A stretch of DNA of 29,867 nucleotides from Folioceros fuciformis (GCA_049999805.1 JBNGIO010005894.1:77592-107458); one strand, 5' to 3'; shown: positions 19,324 to 29,506, numbered from the stretch's first letter. Notes: generated by a model not told the origin, from the sequence alone. Program-made: numbers and translations.

Positions 19324-20109
19324 AGATGGACTTGACCGTCTCGCGCAGGTTGAACGTGGTGATGTGCAGGAATAAGTTCCTCCACTTGTAGAAGAGGAGA
19401 GGGTGCAACCATCTCTGGTCGAGGTGCCAGTGCTTCGTAGGTCAGGAAGGATTTCACGTCCTCTTGACACGTATGTTGATCTCTTGATTATGTCATGCTA
19501 ACAGATTGTAGGGAGCCCTCTTGTTATCAAGAGGCCATGTCAGTGACTAACAAGGACAAGTAGGAGAAGGCGATGCAGTCGCAGATGGATTCGCTCCATA
19601 AGAACCAAACTTGGCAGTTGGTTCAGTTGCCTAGGGGCAAGAAGGCGTTGCCATGCAAATACATGTATAAGATGAAGGACATACCCCATTATGGCAAACC
19701 CAAGTACAAGGCATGATTGGTTGCTAAGGGTTTTAAGCGACAGCAAGGTATTGACTTTGATGAGATTTTCTCACCAGTTATCAAAATGACTACTTTGTGA
19801 TGTGTTCTTGCTCTGGTTGCGAGGAACGACATGGAACTTGTCCAGATGGATGTGAAGTCGGCATTTTTGCATGGTGATCTCTAGGAAGAGGTATACATGC
19901 AACAACAAGAGGGTTTCATTGAGAAAGGCAAAAAGAATCTGGTGTGCAGGTTGAAGAAGAGCCTTTATGGTTTGAAGCAGGCACCCAGGGAGTGGTATTT
20001 CAAGTTCCACTCATTTATGCTTTCTCAAGGCTACAAGCGTAGCGATGAGGATCATTGCCTCTATACGAAGCAAGCTAAGGATGGAAGCTTGCTCATTCTG
20101 GTCCTCTAG
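19324..20109 (+). pseudogene. Copia pol of element A, second part: reverse transcriptase, truncated
   Basis: Recognisable motifs: LPRGKKALPCK, LVAKGFKRQQGIDFDEIFSP, MELVQMDVKSAFLHGDL, KSLYGLKQAPREWY and DHCLYTKQA. Stops relative to element B include TGG to TAG at 19561-19563 and CGA to TGA at 19714-19716 and 19798-19800. The coding match ends after SLLILVL, right before the expected YVDD box, where repeat R begins. Confidence 0.9.
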
Positions 20110-20470
20110 AGTGTCATTATTGTGTTGTACGCTTATCACGACCATCTTGTTGTATTGTGCTTCTCGACTATCCTTACTATTATTACTGCGCTTTCTTATG
20201 CTCTTTTTACTATTTATATTATATTATATTATATGTATAGTATTAGTATATTAATATTATATTAATATTTAGGGTTGTGTGTTGTTGCTTGTTGATCTAT
20301 ACTCATAGGGGACACGTAGGTGGCTTTCTCATTGCTTTTTCTTCTTATTTGTGAGCTACTTGTGTATGAAGCTCTTGTTGTGATAGTTTGCATCTTTGTT
20401 CGTCTATGTAGTGTATTTGGATCTTGAGAAGCTTCCTAGTCTATATAAAGGGCCTCTCTTGGGCTCGTAA
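20106..20470 (+). repeat. Repeat R, copy 1 (LTR-like, with TATA box)
   Basis: Starts TAGAGTGTCATTATTG and ends GGGCTCGTAA. It includes GGGGACACGTAGGTGGC and the promoter-like CTATATAAAGGGCC near 20440. The same sequence in permuted order forms copy 2 (20938-21410). Confidence 0.7.
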
Positions 20471-20937
20471 TAGAGTGTCATTATTGTGTTGTACGCTTAT
20501 TATAGATAGAGTTAGGATTATTTATTTAGTATTTATTAATCAGCCTTTATTTAATTAGTGAAACACTAGATTATTAAGGGTGCAACGTAGCGTCGTGACC
20601 TGAATTAGAACGACACGTTTTAGGGGCACCATGAACCGAGGCCTCTGCCCTTTATCAGGCCAAATATCCCTAACAACAATTAATCAGTTTTTCTCTTGTG
20701 CCTTCTTGATTCTCAGCATCTATTGATCCTACAACTAGTTCTTTGTGGTATCAGAGTTAGCATAATGGATCCTGCCATGCCACCAAAAATCTATGAGGCC
20801 TGCTAGAGCACAAATTTCATTAACAATCTCTCCTATGATCAATTCATAGCAGTAGTTTCTGGTCTCAAAGCAGCCCTCACCCGTTTGGGTAGCATGACGG
20901 ATGTATTTCTCCCCACTCGTTTTCTACTTGTGTTTTC
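20471..20937 (+). mobile_element. Fragment of another LTR retrotransposon (C): LTR end, primer-binding site, gag start
   Basis: An LTR-like A/T-rich stretch, in line with the TATA box in repeat R copy 1, ends near 20743. It is followed by TGGTATCAGAG at 20746-20756, an initiator-tRNA primer site. A gag-like frame starts at ATG 20765: MDPAMPPKIYEAC, a stop, then NLSYDQFIAVVSGLKAAL. After about 20930 it switches to repeat R copy 2, so only the 5' end of the element remains. Copia or gypsy cannot be told. Confidence 0.6.
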
Positions 20938-21410
20938 AGTGATAGTTTGCTTGTTTGTTAGCTACTTGTGTATGAAGCTCTTGTTGTGATCTTAGCACCT
21001 TTCATCGTTTTCTACTTGTGTTTTCGTTGATAGTTTGCATCTTTGTTCATCTATGCAGTGTATTGGGATCTTGAGGAGCTTCCTAGTCTATATAAAGGGC
21101 CTCTCTTGGGCTCGTAGTAGAGTGTCATTATTGTGTTGTGCGCTTATCATGACCATCTTGTTGTATTGTGCTTCTCGACTATCCTTACTATTATTACTGC
21201 GCTTTCTTATGCTCTTTTTATCATTTATATTTTATATTTAGGGTTGTGTGTTGTTGCTCGTTGATCTCTACCGGTGGGGGACACGTAGGTGGCTTTCTCA
21301 TTGCTTTTTCTTCTTGTTTGTTAGCTACTTGTGTATGAAGCTCTTGTTGTGATCTTGGCACCTTTCATCGTTCTCTACTTGTGTTTTCATTGATAGTTTG
21401 CATCAATGTA
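20938..21410 (+). repeat. Repeat R, copy 2
   Basis: Repeats almost all of copy 1, including GCTACTTGTGTATGAAGCTC (twice), CTATATAAAGGGCC, TAGAGTGTCATTATTG and GGGGACACGTAGGTGGC. The A/T-rich microsatellite present in copy 1 (20215-20270) is mostly absent here. Confidence 0.7.
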
Positions 21411-21904
21411 ACACATTCTTAGAACAACCTTAGTCTTACAACATCATTGCTAAATTCTCTACATAGGAGTTGGACATTGGTTACTCTTTGGTTTGGACAA
21501 TATGCATATAGTCATTTAGTTTTGGTTAAGATAGGTGAGCGTAGACTGCCATTTCTTGATAAGTATTTTAAGCTATATATGAGTAAGTGTTTTAAGCTAG
21601 ACAATGCTAGAGGTTATGCGCTTTGGTTAATATGTAAGTTGAGTTACTCGTTCACCTTTGTGGGTTGTCTATACATAGTTGTCCTTAAGGTTTGTTTAAT
21701 GCTGCTTTGAAAGCTCTCCTTCTGGTTTAAGAGGAGGGTATGATAGGAATAGTAGATTTTAAGGTTCATGCTTATATCAATCATCTTGTTACTTTACTTG
21801 TTGATGATCTTAGATGCACTCTCTTTTGCTTGTAATGGAGTGTTATTATTGTGTTTTATGTTTATCACAATCATATTGATACTGTGCTTCTTGATAATCT
21901 CGGT
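21411..21904. other. Unassigned A/T-rich DNA
   Basis: No conserved coding segment, terminal repeat or known element is visible. Confidence 0.4.
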
Positions 21905-22015
21905 TATTGTTAGTATGCTTCTCAATGCTCTCTATTGTTGTTGCTTGATGTTCTCTATTGTTGTTGCTTATGCTCTCTATTGTTGTTGCTTGATGCTCTT
22001 TACTATTGTAACAAG
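21905..22015. repeat. Minisatellite-like array, left part
   Basis: Degenerate copies of a motif close to TTGTTGCTTGATGCTCTCTA with spacing of about 20-25 bp. The same motif resumes at 22741. Confidence 0.7.
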
Positions 22016-22224
22016 GTCTAATCCAAATGGGCAAATTCCACAAAGCCCGTTTTGCGCTTTTTGAATTTGGTTTGATCTGCGCTCCATATCTGCATTTTAT
22101 CTCTTTTCCCGAAGAAGAAGGCCACCGACATGTTTGCATACTTTTTTTATTCAAAAAACGTGAATAACACAAAAACTATTCAGTACTCATTGTGAGTTTT
22201 CTTTACAAAACTTGTTATTTTGCA
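22016..22224. other. Unassigned segment between minisatellite and Helitron-like end
   Basis: Unique-looking DNA of 209 bp with an A/T-rich centre. No gene. It separates the left part of the array from the Helitron-like terminus. Confidence 0.35.
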
Positions 22225-22225
22225 A

Positions 22226-22741
22226 CTAGTGGATGTGGTGCGCCGGTTTACCGGCGCATGACCTATTTAAATAACACCATGTTCATGTTAAGGATGATAG
22301 GCTCACACAAAAACAGGGTCATCCTGGTTGGCCTCGGAATCAATAACTACATCAAAATCTCTAAGCCGCTATGCATCCGTGTCGCTAAATTCATCGCCTC
22401 CAACACGTAGCATAGAAAAGTGGGGGTCATCTACTGTTTGGGGTGGCAAAGTACCATTCTCATCCCACACGGTGATGGCATAAAGGTCCTCTGTTGGCCT
22501 ATCATCATTCCGCGACATCACCTCTCCTTTCTTCCCCAATAGATTGAACACTTGCATTTTGCGGTCAACGCTGCCATCCCCACACACTTCTTTTGCCCAA
22601 AACTTGGATGGGCCACGTGTGAAAGATTTTGTCGTAATCTCTTCATTAGACTTAGGCAAAGACCTTAGACCGATAATCCGTTGCATGATATATGTAGTGC
22701 ACCTCACATTGAGATCGATAGCCACCGCATGCCTTCCATGT
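22226..22741 (-). mobile_element. Possible Helitron-like element (3' terminus and internal ORF)
   Basis: On the minus strand, the palindrome TGCGCCGGT-AA-ACCGGCGCA (22258-22239: 9-bp stem, 2-base loop) is followed by nine bases, then CTAG (22229-22226), then a host T. A short GC-rich hairpin about 10 bases before CTRR, with insertion before T, is the known Helitron 3' end. The right end falls where the minisatellite resumes, but no clear A|TC start is seen. No Rep/helicase is present, so it would be non-autonomous. Confidence 0.4.
22369..22725 (-). CDS. Uncharacterised ORF, 118 aa
   Basis: Product begins MAIDLNVRCTTYIMQRIIGL and includes TRGPSKFWAKEVCGDGSVDR and DENGTLPPQTVDDPHFSMLR. It ends in an acidic SDTDA, and a similar acidic stretch (DFDVVIDSEANQDD) continues in frame past the stop. 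I do not recognise a family. Composition is protein-like and clearly unlike the low-complexity DNA around it. It could be a captured gene exon or the end of a transposon protein. An acidic, aspartate-rich end is common in the latter. Confidence 0.35.
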   Translation of the reverse strand: MAIDLNVRCTTYIMQRIIGLRSLPKSNEEITTKSFTRGPSKFWAKEVCGDGSVDRKMQVFNLLGKKGEVMSRNDDRPTEDLYAITVWDENGTLPPQTVDDPHFSMLRVGGDEFSDTDA

Positions 22742-23392
22742 TGAACTGCACAATGTTGCTTGATGCTCTCTACTTTCTACTACAATTGCTCAATGCTCTC
22801 TATTGTTATCTATTGTCATTTCGTGATGCTCTCTACTCTCTATTATAGTTGCTCAATGCTCTTATTCTTGCTTGATGCTCTCTACTCTCTACTAGATGCT
22901 CTCTATTGTTGTTCATTTCTACTCTCTACTCTCTATTGTGGTTGCTCAATGCTCTTCATTACTCTCTATTGTTCCTTCTTGATGCTCTTTACTCTCTACT
23001 CTCTATTGTTGTTGCTCAATGCTCTCTATTGTTGTTGCTCGATACGCTCTACTCACTACTCTCTATTGTCTATTCATTCTCTCTACTGTTGTTGCTTGAT
23101 GCTCCCTATTCTTGTTACTTGATGCTTTCTACTATTGTTTGCTCGATGCTCTCTATTGTTGTTGCTAGGTGCTCTCTACTACCGTTCTTGTTCGTTGCTC
23201 TCTATTGTCGTTGATGGATGCTCTTTGTTAGAGTTGCTATTCATTGTTCTCTTCTCTCTACTTTGCTAGATGCTCTCTACTCTCTACTTTGCTATATGCT
23301 TTTACTCTCTAGTATTTATTTGTTGGATGCTCTCTCTACTTACTCTATTGTGCTTGATGCTCTCTAATCTTTATTTTGTTGGATGCTCTCTG
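22741..23392. repeat. Minisatellite-like array, right part
   Basis: About 650 bp of irregular copies built from GATGCTCTCTA, CTCTACTCTCTATTG and TTGTTGCTCAATGCTC. It looks continuous with 21905-22015 apart from the DNA in between. The long frames within it are by-products of the repeat. Confidence 0.8.
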
Positions 23393-23745
23393 TTAGATTG
23401 ATAACCTCTTAGGATTAATTATACATACTTAAACATACTTTATTTAGGGTACCTACCCTATTTGTATATGTGTTCATTTGTGTTCTTTTAAGTTAGCTGA
23501 ACATTACATTTTGTTTTGGTGCTTCTTTCCCTCTTACATGAAGAAAAGTTTTATAAAAAAAGAGGAGAGATCGTTAGATGCACGGACACCTTATATACAT
23601 CCGGCAGTTAGGGTTCCAAGCTTTAGGACATATTGTATTTGGTTATTTACATATAATTCTATTTACATGTTTACTTTATATGCTGCAGCTAGACTATACT
23701 ATTTCTATCTAAATTTTTCTACTCCCACTTAGGCTAGTTGCAGCA
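23393..23745 (-). repeat. Putative LTR of a minus-strand copia relict
   Basis: Lies directly after the RNase H tail on the minus strand. It ends CAATCTAACA at the minisatellite border and contains GTATATAAGG as a possible TATA box. The exact start is unclear (a TG near 23745 or after the GTGGGAG tract near 23730). No second LTR is in the window. Confidence 0.4.
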
Positions 23746-23922
23746 TACATATCTCGTCTTCACGCTTCACGTTGAACAATCAGCTTCATATCTGCAGAAA
23801 ATAAATTCCTTAACTCGATTTTTGCTCTTCGACTGCTCCAATCCCTAGTGCTTTCATATGTTTCTAGTGTGCTTCTTTTGCAAGTGCCTTTGTCAATTGA
23901 TCTACCATATTGTCACTTGTAC
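23746..23922 (-). pseudogene. C-terminal tail of a copia RNase H
   Basis: On the minus strand the frame reads SDNMVDQLTKALAKEAH, a stop, then a degenerate KALGIG. This matches the last conserved block of plant copia pol (D-N-x-A-D-x-x-T-K-x-L). Everything upstream of it is replaced by the gypsy fragment. Confidence 0.65.
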
Positions 23923-23940
23923 TAACTAGATGGCCGAGAG

Positions 23941-25043
23941 AGGCTCTTGGTGCCAGCGGAGAAAGTCAAGCGGGTACTGGCGGGGTTATATGAGGGAGAA
24001 GCAGGGGGGGGCACTTTCATGCACACATCACCTGCAAGAAGTTGCTGGAAATGGGCTACTGGTGGCCGACAATGTACAAGGACACAGCGGCATACGTCAA
24101 GAAATGTGACACGTGCCAGAGAGTGGGCAAACCAACCGCGATGACGCAATGGCCCTTAATTCCCATTATGGCTTTAGCCCCATTTGAAAAATGGGGGATT
24201 GACTTCGTGGGGCCTATCTAGCCGAGGACCAAGGTCAGGCAGAATCAGTTCATCTTGGTTGCAACGGATTATTGCACGAGGATGATGGAGGCACAGCCCC
24301 TTCACGTGGATACAGCTCAGGTGGTAGCTAAATTTTTGTTTGAACAGATGACTGCCTGCTATGGGTACCCCTTGAAGTTGGTAAGCGATCGGGGAATCCA
24401 TTTTTTCAACGAGGTAATCACCCACATGGCGGAACATTTCAATGTGCAACACCGACGGACGACTCCCTATAACCTGAAGGCCAACGGATTCACAGAGAAG
24501 GCAAATGGTATCCTTTGCCGAATCTTGAACAAACTGACGGTGAAGTACGCCTACGACTGGGACCTCAAACTCTACTCGGCATTATGGGCGTACAGGACAT
24601 TGCAACGGATTACGACATAGAGAACGCCCTACTACCTCACCCATGGGCACCATCCAGTGATGCCAGTAGAATTTGAAGTTCCAACCCTGCGCATCCAGAG
24701 GGAGAAACGAATGTCAGTGGAAGAGAGTCAGCTAGAGCGGTTGGTCAGTTTTGTGAGGCACGCTGAGAACCGGGAACAGGCGATGGAGACCATGCAGGAA
24801 ATGCAAGCTAAACGTAAGGAATGGCATGATCGCAGTTTCAAGAAGCAAGAATGGGTGGTTCCCGGGGATTTGGGTTTGCATAACAGGTACATGCATTTCC
24901 CGGGAAAACTGCATCTGAGGTGGATGGGGCCATACCGGGTGATCGAAGTTTTTACTAACGGGTCCATACAGCTACAGTAGTTGGACGGCCACCTCCTGCC
25001 AACCAGAGTCAATGGCTGGCAAGTGAAGAAATACCATGCTTAG
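23941..25043 (+). pseudogene. Ty3/gypsy integrase, degenerate
   Basis: Begins in the integrase zinc-finger region (LLEMGYWWPTMYKD, then CDTCQRVGKP). The core follows: WGIDFVGPI (first Asp), LVATDYCTRMMEAQPL, KLVSDRGIHFFNEV (second Asp) and TEKANGILCRIL (Glu). The C-terminal part has MGPYRVIEVFTNGSIQLQ and LDGHLLPTRVNGWQVKKY. Damage: a frame shift at a run of eight Gs (about 24002-24011), TAG at 24219-24221, TAG near 24618 and TAG at 24978-24980. Reverse transcriptase and protease are absent on the left. No element ends are seen. Confidence 0.88.
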
Positions 25044-25571
25044 GTTGGTGAGGACGCCAACAAATGAGAAGGGGAGTATGTAGAGGAAAAAAATGTTCAG
25101 GAACCGCTTTCTCGGCGTCAGAAGATGTCGACTTTGTTTTTTTTGGTGTAAACAGGTAAGCAAACCGGCCTAGTAAGTATGAATGTGAGTATATTTATAC
25201 ATAAAGACTCCTTGGCCTATGGCATTTTGGGCAACCTATGGTAGTGGAGTTGGGTGTCGAGATGAGCAGGTTGGCCCTTGGCCTATGGTATGAAGGGTCT
25301 TGCAGGAAGTTTATATATGCACCCCCCCCTTACCTTCAAAATAAAGAAATAAGGTAGGAACTCGGCATAGGTAGTTATGGACTTAGGCTAGGAAATCGGA
25401 GTGTAGTGGCTTAGTGACGATGGCTGAAGCTGAGCCACCATCGCGGAAAATCGGACGGCAACCTCGATAGTGGAGCTCGACAACCTGGTAAGGATAAAAC
25501 CCAGAAGGGCAAAAGGTCAAGTGCCATTTTTAGGAACGCAATTGGGTGAACAACCAAGGTAGACGAGGCGG
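25044..25571. other. Downstream region of the gypsy fragment
   Basis: A T-run near 25135, a CCCCCCC run at 25322 and an A/G-rich AAATAAAGAAATAAGG stretch at about 25340. It may include an LTR, but I could not identify paired ends. Confidence 0.4.
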
Positions 25572-26046
25572 GTGGAGCGCAACAACAGAGCAGCTCAGGC
25601 AAGAGCCGAGGACAACAGGTTGGGGGCGCGCGCGGCGGCAGCGGCTAAGCTACGGGAGCAGTTACCACGCTTGAAGGAGATGGCGCGAGAGGAAAAGCCT
25701 GCACAATTAGCAGCAGCGGAGGGCACTTTGGGGCAAACCCCAACGCCGAAGGTAGAGACAGCCTTCTGGCTAAACATGGAGCACTAACGCGCAAGGGATG
25801 GCGGGCTGGTGGAGGAGTTTAGCCTGGGCTTTATGGCTCAACGCTGGAACCATGCAGCTCCAGGGCTGGTGCAGGAGTGTGCCCAGCACTTGCGGAGTCC
25901 GCGCAAAGAAGGAGCTATCCAGAGGAACCCACATGAGTGGAACCTAGATTTGGTGAGGAGAGTATACGGGCACAGTCTAGAAGAGGAAGGAGGTTTGGTC
26001 CTCAAGACGCCGAGGAAGAAGAGCATGGTGACCACGGGACAGACGT
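25572..26046 (+). pseudogene. Unassigned ORF after gypsy integrase, one stop
   Basis: One frame runs from 25572 into the first bases of element B, with a single internal stop (TAA at 25785-25787). The first half is rich in Ala, Arg and Glu (AARAEDN-type, then RAAAAAKLREQLPRLKEMAR), consistent with a helical or coiled segment. The second half contains VEEFSLGFMAQRWNHAA and HEWNLDLVRRVYGHSLEEE. I do not recognise it. It could be gag or an extra ORF of the gypsy element, cut by insertion of element B. Confidence 0.35.
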
Positions 26047-26318
26047 TGTAGGGTTATTAAAGCCCAATGTGCTTAGACTAATGTGTTTAGTCTAAGATTA
26101 GTGTCTAGTTAAGTATCATTAGTTTAGATTAGCTTAAGCTAATCTATAGGAAGCTTCTTGCGCAGCTTCCTGTGCGCTTCTTGTGAAGCTTCCTAGGGAG
26201 CTCTTCTAGAGGGTATAAATACCCCCTTGAGCTCCCTTGCTATTGAGACTCATTGTGAGAGTGTGACCTCTCTTTCTCCTCTCCTCCTTCACCATGTAGC
26301 TCCTATAGAGATCCTACA
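26047..26318 (+). repeat. 5' LTR of element B
   Basis: 272 bp, TGTAGGGTTATTAA to GATCCTACA, with the palindrome ATTAGCTTAAGCTAAT and GAGGGTATAAATAC as TATA box. Confidence 0.93.
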
Positions 26319-26320
26319 AG

Positions 26321-26332
26321 TGGTATCAGAGC
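26321..26332 (+). other. Primer-binding site of element B
   Basis: TGGTATCAGAGC, the standard plant initiator Met-tRNA match, two bases after the LTR. Confidence 0.92.
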
Positions 26333-27084
26333 TTGGTGTGGAGCTTGGTTTTGTGGAGCAACAAGGCGTGTGGTATGGAGGAGTGGGCTGCGAAGCCTGG
26401 TCAAGGCGCTGTTGCCTTGTTCGCGCACATGGCAGTGTGTAAATCCTAGCAACGCGGAGCATCGAGGAGGGCGCCACAGTGCCACCCCGCAGCTCGAGGT
26501 GCTACCCCAGAGCGGGTGCAGAAGGGCGTGGGCAGGTGCAGCGGACAGGCCGCCGGGGCGCAACGAGGGCCGCCGGGGCATAGGAGGGCGCCGTGCCGCC
26601 AGGCTCGCATCCTGGCGTCATGGAGGACGCCAGGATGCCGCCGGGGTGCCAGGTCCCCCCAGGCGGGGGGGTGCCAGGCCGGCAAGCCACCCAGGGCGCC
26701 AAGGGCCATGAAGGTGCCCCCGTCGAGGGCGCCTGACCCTGGGTGCCAACCGATCGAGTCCGCTGGGCGTTGGCCCTCTGAATCATCGGGCTTGGGCCTC
26801 ACCAGATTGTGGGGCGTCGCCGGAGCGTGGGCGTCACGGCCGCCGAGCGCCGGTGAGCGAATGCCGCATTGCGGTCACCAAAGTGCCGACGCCGAGAGCA
26901 AGAGTGCGGGCACCGAACCGATCCCAGCCACGAAAGTCAAGATCTCGATCGGACAACGGGAGATATTCCACTTGTGAGCGACCGAAGCCTAAATTCTGGA
27001 CAGCTGTTTCGTTTTAAGGGTAACTTTTTACATTTCGACCACTTTGTAACTAGCCTTTTGGTTGATTTGCATCGACTTTGAAAC
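26333..27084 (+). other. GC-rich leader of element B
   Basis: Strongly G/C-rich from about 26440 to 26880, with many GCCGCC, GGGGTGCCAGG and GGCGCC blocks. Overlapping frames on both strands are composition artefacts. The last 100 bases before gag match element A closely. Confidence 0.7.
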
Positions 27085-27528
27085 ATGACGTCCTCGGGAA
27101 ATGTCATGTTCAATATCGAGAAGTTAGACGGTACTAACTTCCCATTCTGGAAAGAACAAGTATATAATGTTCTAGTACAGAAGAAGCAGATCAAGCCCAT
27201 CAAGCTACTAGGAGTGAAACCTGTTAGCATGACTCAGGATGAGTGGCAGGATGTAAAAGGTAGCCTGTTAACAGAGGAGGTGAACAAGAAGAATATGGAA
27301 CCCTTGAAAGATTCCAATGCCCTCATGATGAGCGGAAGGTCCACTTCAAAGGGGAAGGACAAGGAGCGAAGTCTTTCCCATAGTAAGTCTCACAGTTGTA
27401 ACAATGTTGAGTGTTACCATTGTCACAAGAAAGGTCACCTCAGAAGGGATTGCAAGAAATTCAAGAAAGGACAAAGAAAAGAAAAAGAAGCAGAGCGACA
27501 ACAAGGCAAGTCCGAGTGTCAAGCATGA
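27085..27528 (+). pseudogene. Copia gag of element B, internally deleted
   Basis: Starts MTSSGNVMFNIEKLDGTNFP and runs to DEWQ. It then jumps to VKGSLLTEEVNKKNMEP, so the central gag domain kept in element A is missing, yet the frame stays open. The zinc knuckle is complete: CYHCHKKGHLRRDC (CX2CX4HX4C). One extra A in AAGAAAGGAC relative to element A shifts the frame after the knuckle, and gag ends at 27528. Confidence 0.85.
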
Positions 27529-29470
27529 CGAGGTGAACTCTGTTGATGATGGAGATGTTCTTACCTCTTCTTCCTTCAATTGTGCACAACTGACAGCCGT
27601 GGAGAGTCACTTATTCTCTAATTGGATAATTGACTCTAGAGCATCTTTCCATATTACTCCGCATAGGGAGTGGTTTAGCACCTATGATGCTACTAGGAAA
27701 GGATGTGTTCGGCTTGGAAATAACTATGCATGCGAGATTGCAGGCGTTGGTGATGTGCAGCTGAAGTTCGACAATGGATCTTCATTCGCACTGAAGGATG
27801 TTAAGCATGTTCCGAAGTTGACCAAAAACATGATTAGCACAGGGCAGTTGGATGACGCTGGCTACCACTGTTGGTTTGGAGATCATTCTTGGAAGATCTC
27901 CAAAGGTTCTTTTGTGTTAGCTCGTGGATCGAAGTGTGGCACTTTGTACTCACTTCATGTAACCATTGTCAAGGAGCATGTGATTTGTGTCACGGAACAG
28001 CCAAGTGTTTCCTCGTGGCATAGTCGGTTAGGACATATGTCTAAAAAAGGAATGAAGATCCTATCTTGTTTTGGTCATGTCCTTGCTTTTGACTTCTCTG
28101 ATGTCTCCGTGTGTGAGCACTGTTTGTATAAGAAATAGACGAAGTCACCACATGGAGCAAGAGGTAAACACAAAAGTAAACCTCTTGAGTTGGTTCACAG
28201 TGACGTTTGTAGACCTATGCCCGCTGTATCGTTAGGCGGTGCATCTTATTTTGTCACTTTCATAGATGATTTCTCACGCAAGGTGTGGGTTTATCCTTTG
28301 AGGAGAAAGGATGATGTTCTGACAGTGTTTCAGAAATTCATCACCCTTGTGGAGAATCAATTTGGCCTCCGACTGAAGTGTCTAAGGACAGACAATGGGG
28401 GAGAGTATGTTTCGAAGGCTTTCCAGTCATTCTGTGATTCCAAGGGAATCAAGAGAGAATTGACTGCGCCGTATACTCCTCCCTAGCATGGTGTGGCTGA
28501 ACGGATGAACAGAACCATCTAGGAGAGGATGCGTAGTTTGTTGTCAAACTCTGTATTGCCTAATAGATTTTGGGCAGAAGCAGTGGTTACTGCGGTGCAT
28601 CTTATTAACAGATCTCGTAATAGGGCTGTGGATGAACAGGTTCCAAAGGAGATGTGGTCTGGAAAGAAGCTATCATACAAGCATCTACGAGTGTTTGGCT
28701 GTGAGGCATACTACCATGTTCTGAAGGAGTTTCGGGACAAGTTGGCACCCAAGTCCAAGAAATGTATTTTTCTTGGCTATGGTGAGTCTGGTGAGATGGG
28801 ATATCGTCTATGGGATCTAGAGGCCAAGAAAATGGTTCGCAGCAATGACGTGTTCTTCAATGAGGCCAAGATGCACAAGAAGCCTACTCCAACTGTGGAG
28901 GTGCGACAGGCGGTCTTCCAAGAAGATGGACTTGACCGTCCCACGCAGGTTGAACGTCGTGATGTGCAGGAACCAATTCCTCCACTTGTAGAAGAGGAGA
29001 GAGTGCAACCAACTCCGGTCGAGGCGCCATTGCTTTGTAGGTCAGAAAGGATTTCACGTCCTCCTGACATGTATGTCGCATCTCTTGATTATGTCATGCT
29101 GACGGATTGTGGGGAGCCCTCTTGTTATGAAGAGGCCATGTCAGTGACTAATAAGGACAAGTGGGAGAAGGCAATGCAGTCGCAGAAGGGTTCGCTCCAT
29201 AAAAACCAAACTTGGGAGTTGGTTCGGTTGCCTAGGGGCAAGAAGGCGTTGCCATGCAAATGGGTGTATAAGATGAAGGACATACCCCATTATGGCAAAC
29301 CCAAGTACAAGGCACGATTGGTTGCTAAGGGTTTTAAGCAACAGCAAGGTATTGACTTTGATGAGATTTTCTCGCTAGTTGTCAAAATGACCACCTTGCG
29401 ATGTGTTCTAGGTCAAGTTGCGAGACACGACATGGAAATTATCCAGATGGATGTGAAGTCGGCATGGTGA
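27404..29470 (+). pseudogene. Copia pol of element B: protease, integrase, start of reverse transcriptase
   Basis: The protease motif reads WIIDSRASFHIT; the Gly of the DSGA active site is Arg (AGA at 27638-27640). Integrase has the HHCC region, HSDVC, CLRTDNGG and NGVAERMNR-like motifs but stops at 28136-28138, 28484-28486 and 28520-28522, all TAG. From 28529 a 313-codon frame covers the integrase end (SYKHLRVFGCEAYYH, then KKCIFLGYGESG) and reverse transcriptase up to MDVKSAW. There an 8-base deletion between GCAT repeats shifts the frame. Not functional. Confidence 0.9.
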
Positions 29471-29506
29471 TCTCCTGCAAGAGGTATACATGGAGCAACC
29501 AGAGGG

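Larger units (their letters stand above)
14099..20109 (+). mobile_element. Ty1/copia LTR retrotransposon A, degenerate and interrupted
   Basis: Order on the plus strand: 5' LTR, primer-binding site, GC-rich leader, gag, protease, integrase and the first part of reverse transcriptase. Integrase before reverse transcriptase is the copia order. The element is broken by an inverted insert in gag, a 241-bp insert in integrase and a whole opposite-strand element (17921-19323). It stops at about 20109 within reverse transcriptase, just before the expected YVDD catalytic box. RNase H and the 3' LTR are missing. It belongs to the same family as element B. Confidence 0.9.
26047..29506 (+). mobile_element. 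Ty1/copia LTR retrotransposon B, 3'-truncated
   Basis: The same family as element A, with less internal rearrangement: LTR, primer-binding site, GC-rich leader, gag with a large internal deletion, protease, integrase and the start of reverse transcriptase. Similarity to element A ends after AGAGGG at 29506. There the sequence switches to RNase H of a different copia family on the minus strand. The 3' LTR is not present. Confidence 0.9.

Noticed and set aside
22741-23214. Frames of about 100-120 codons rich in Leu, Tyr and Ser
   Set aside because: They are translations of the minisatellite.
26440-26980. Overlapping long frames on both strands in the leader of element B
   Set aside because: Open frames are expected in such GC-rich DNA; they are not conserved in the leader of element A.
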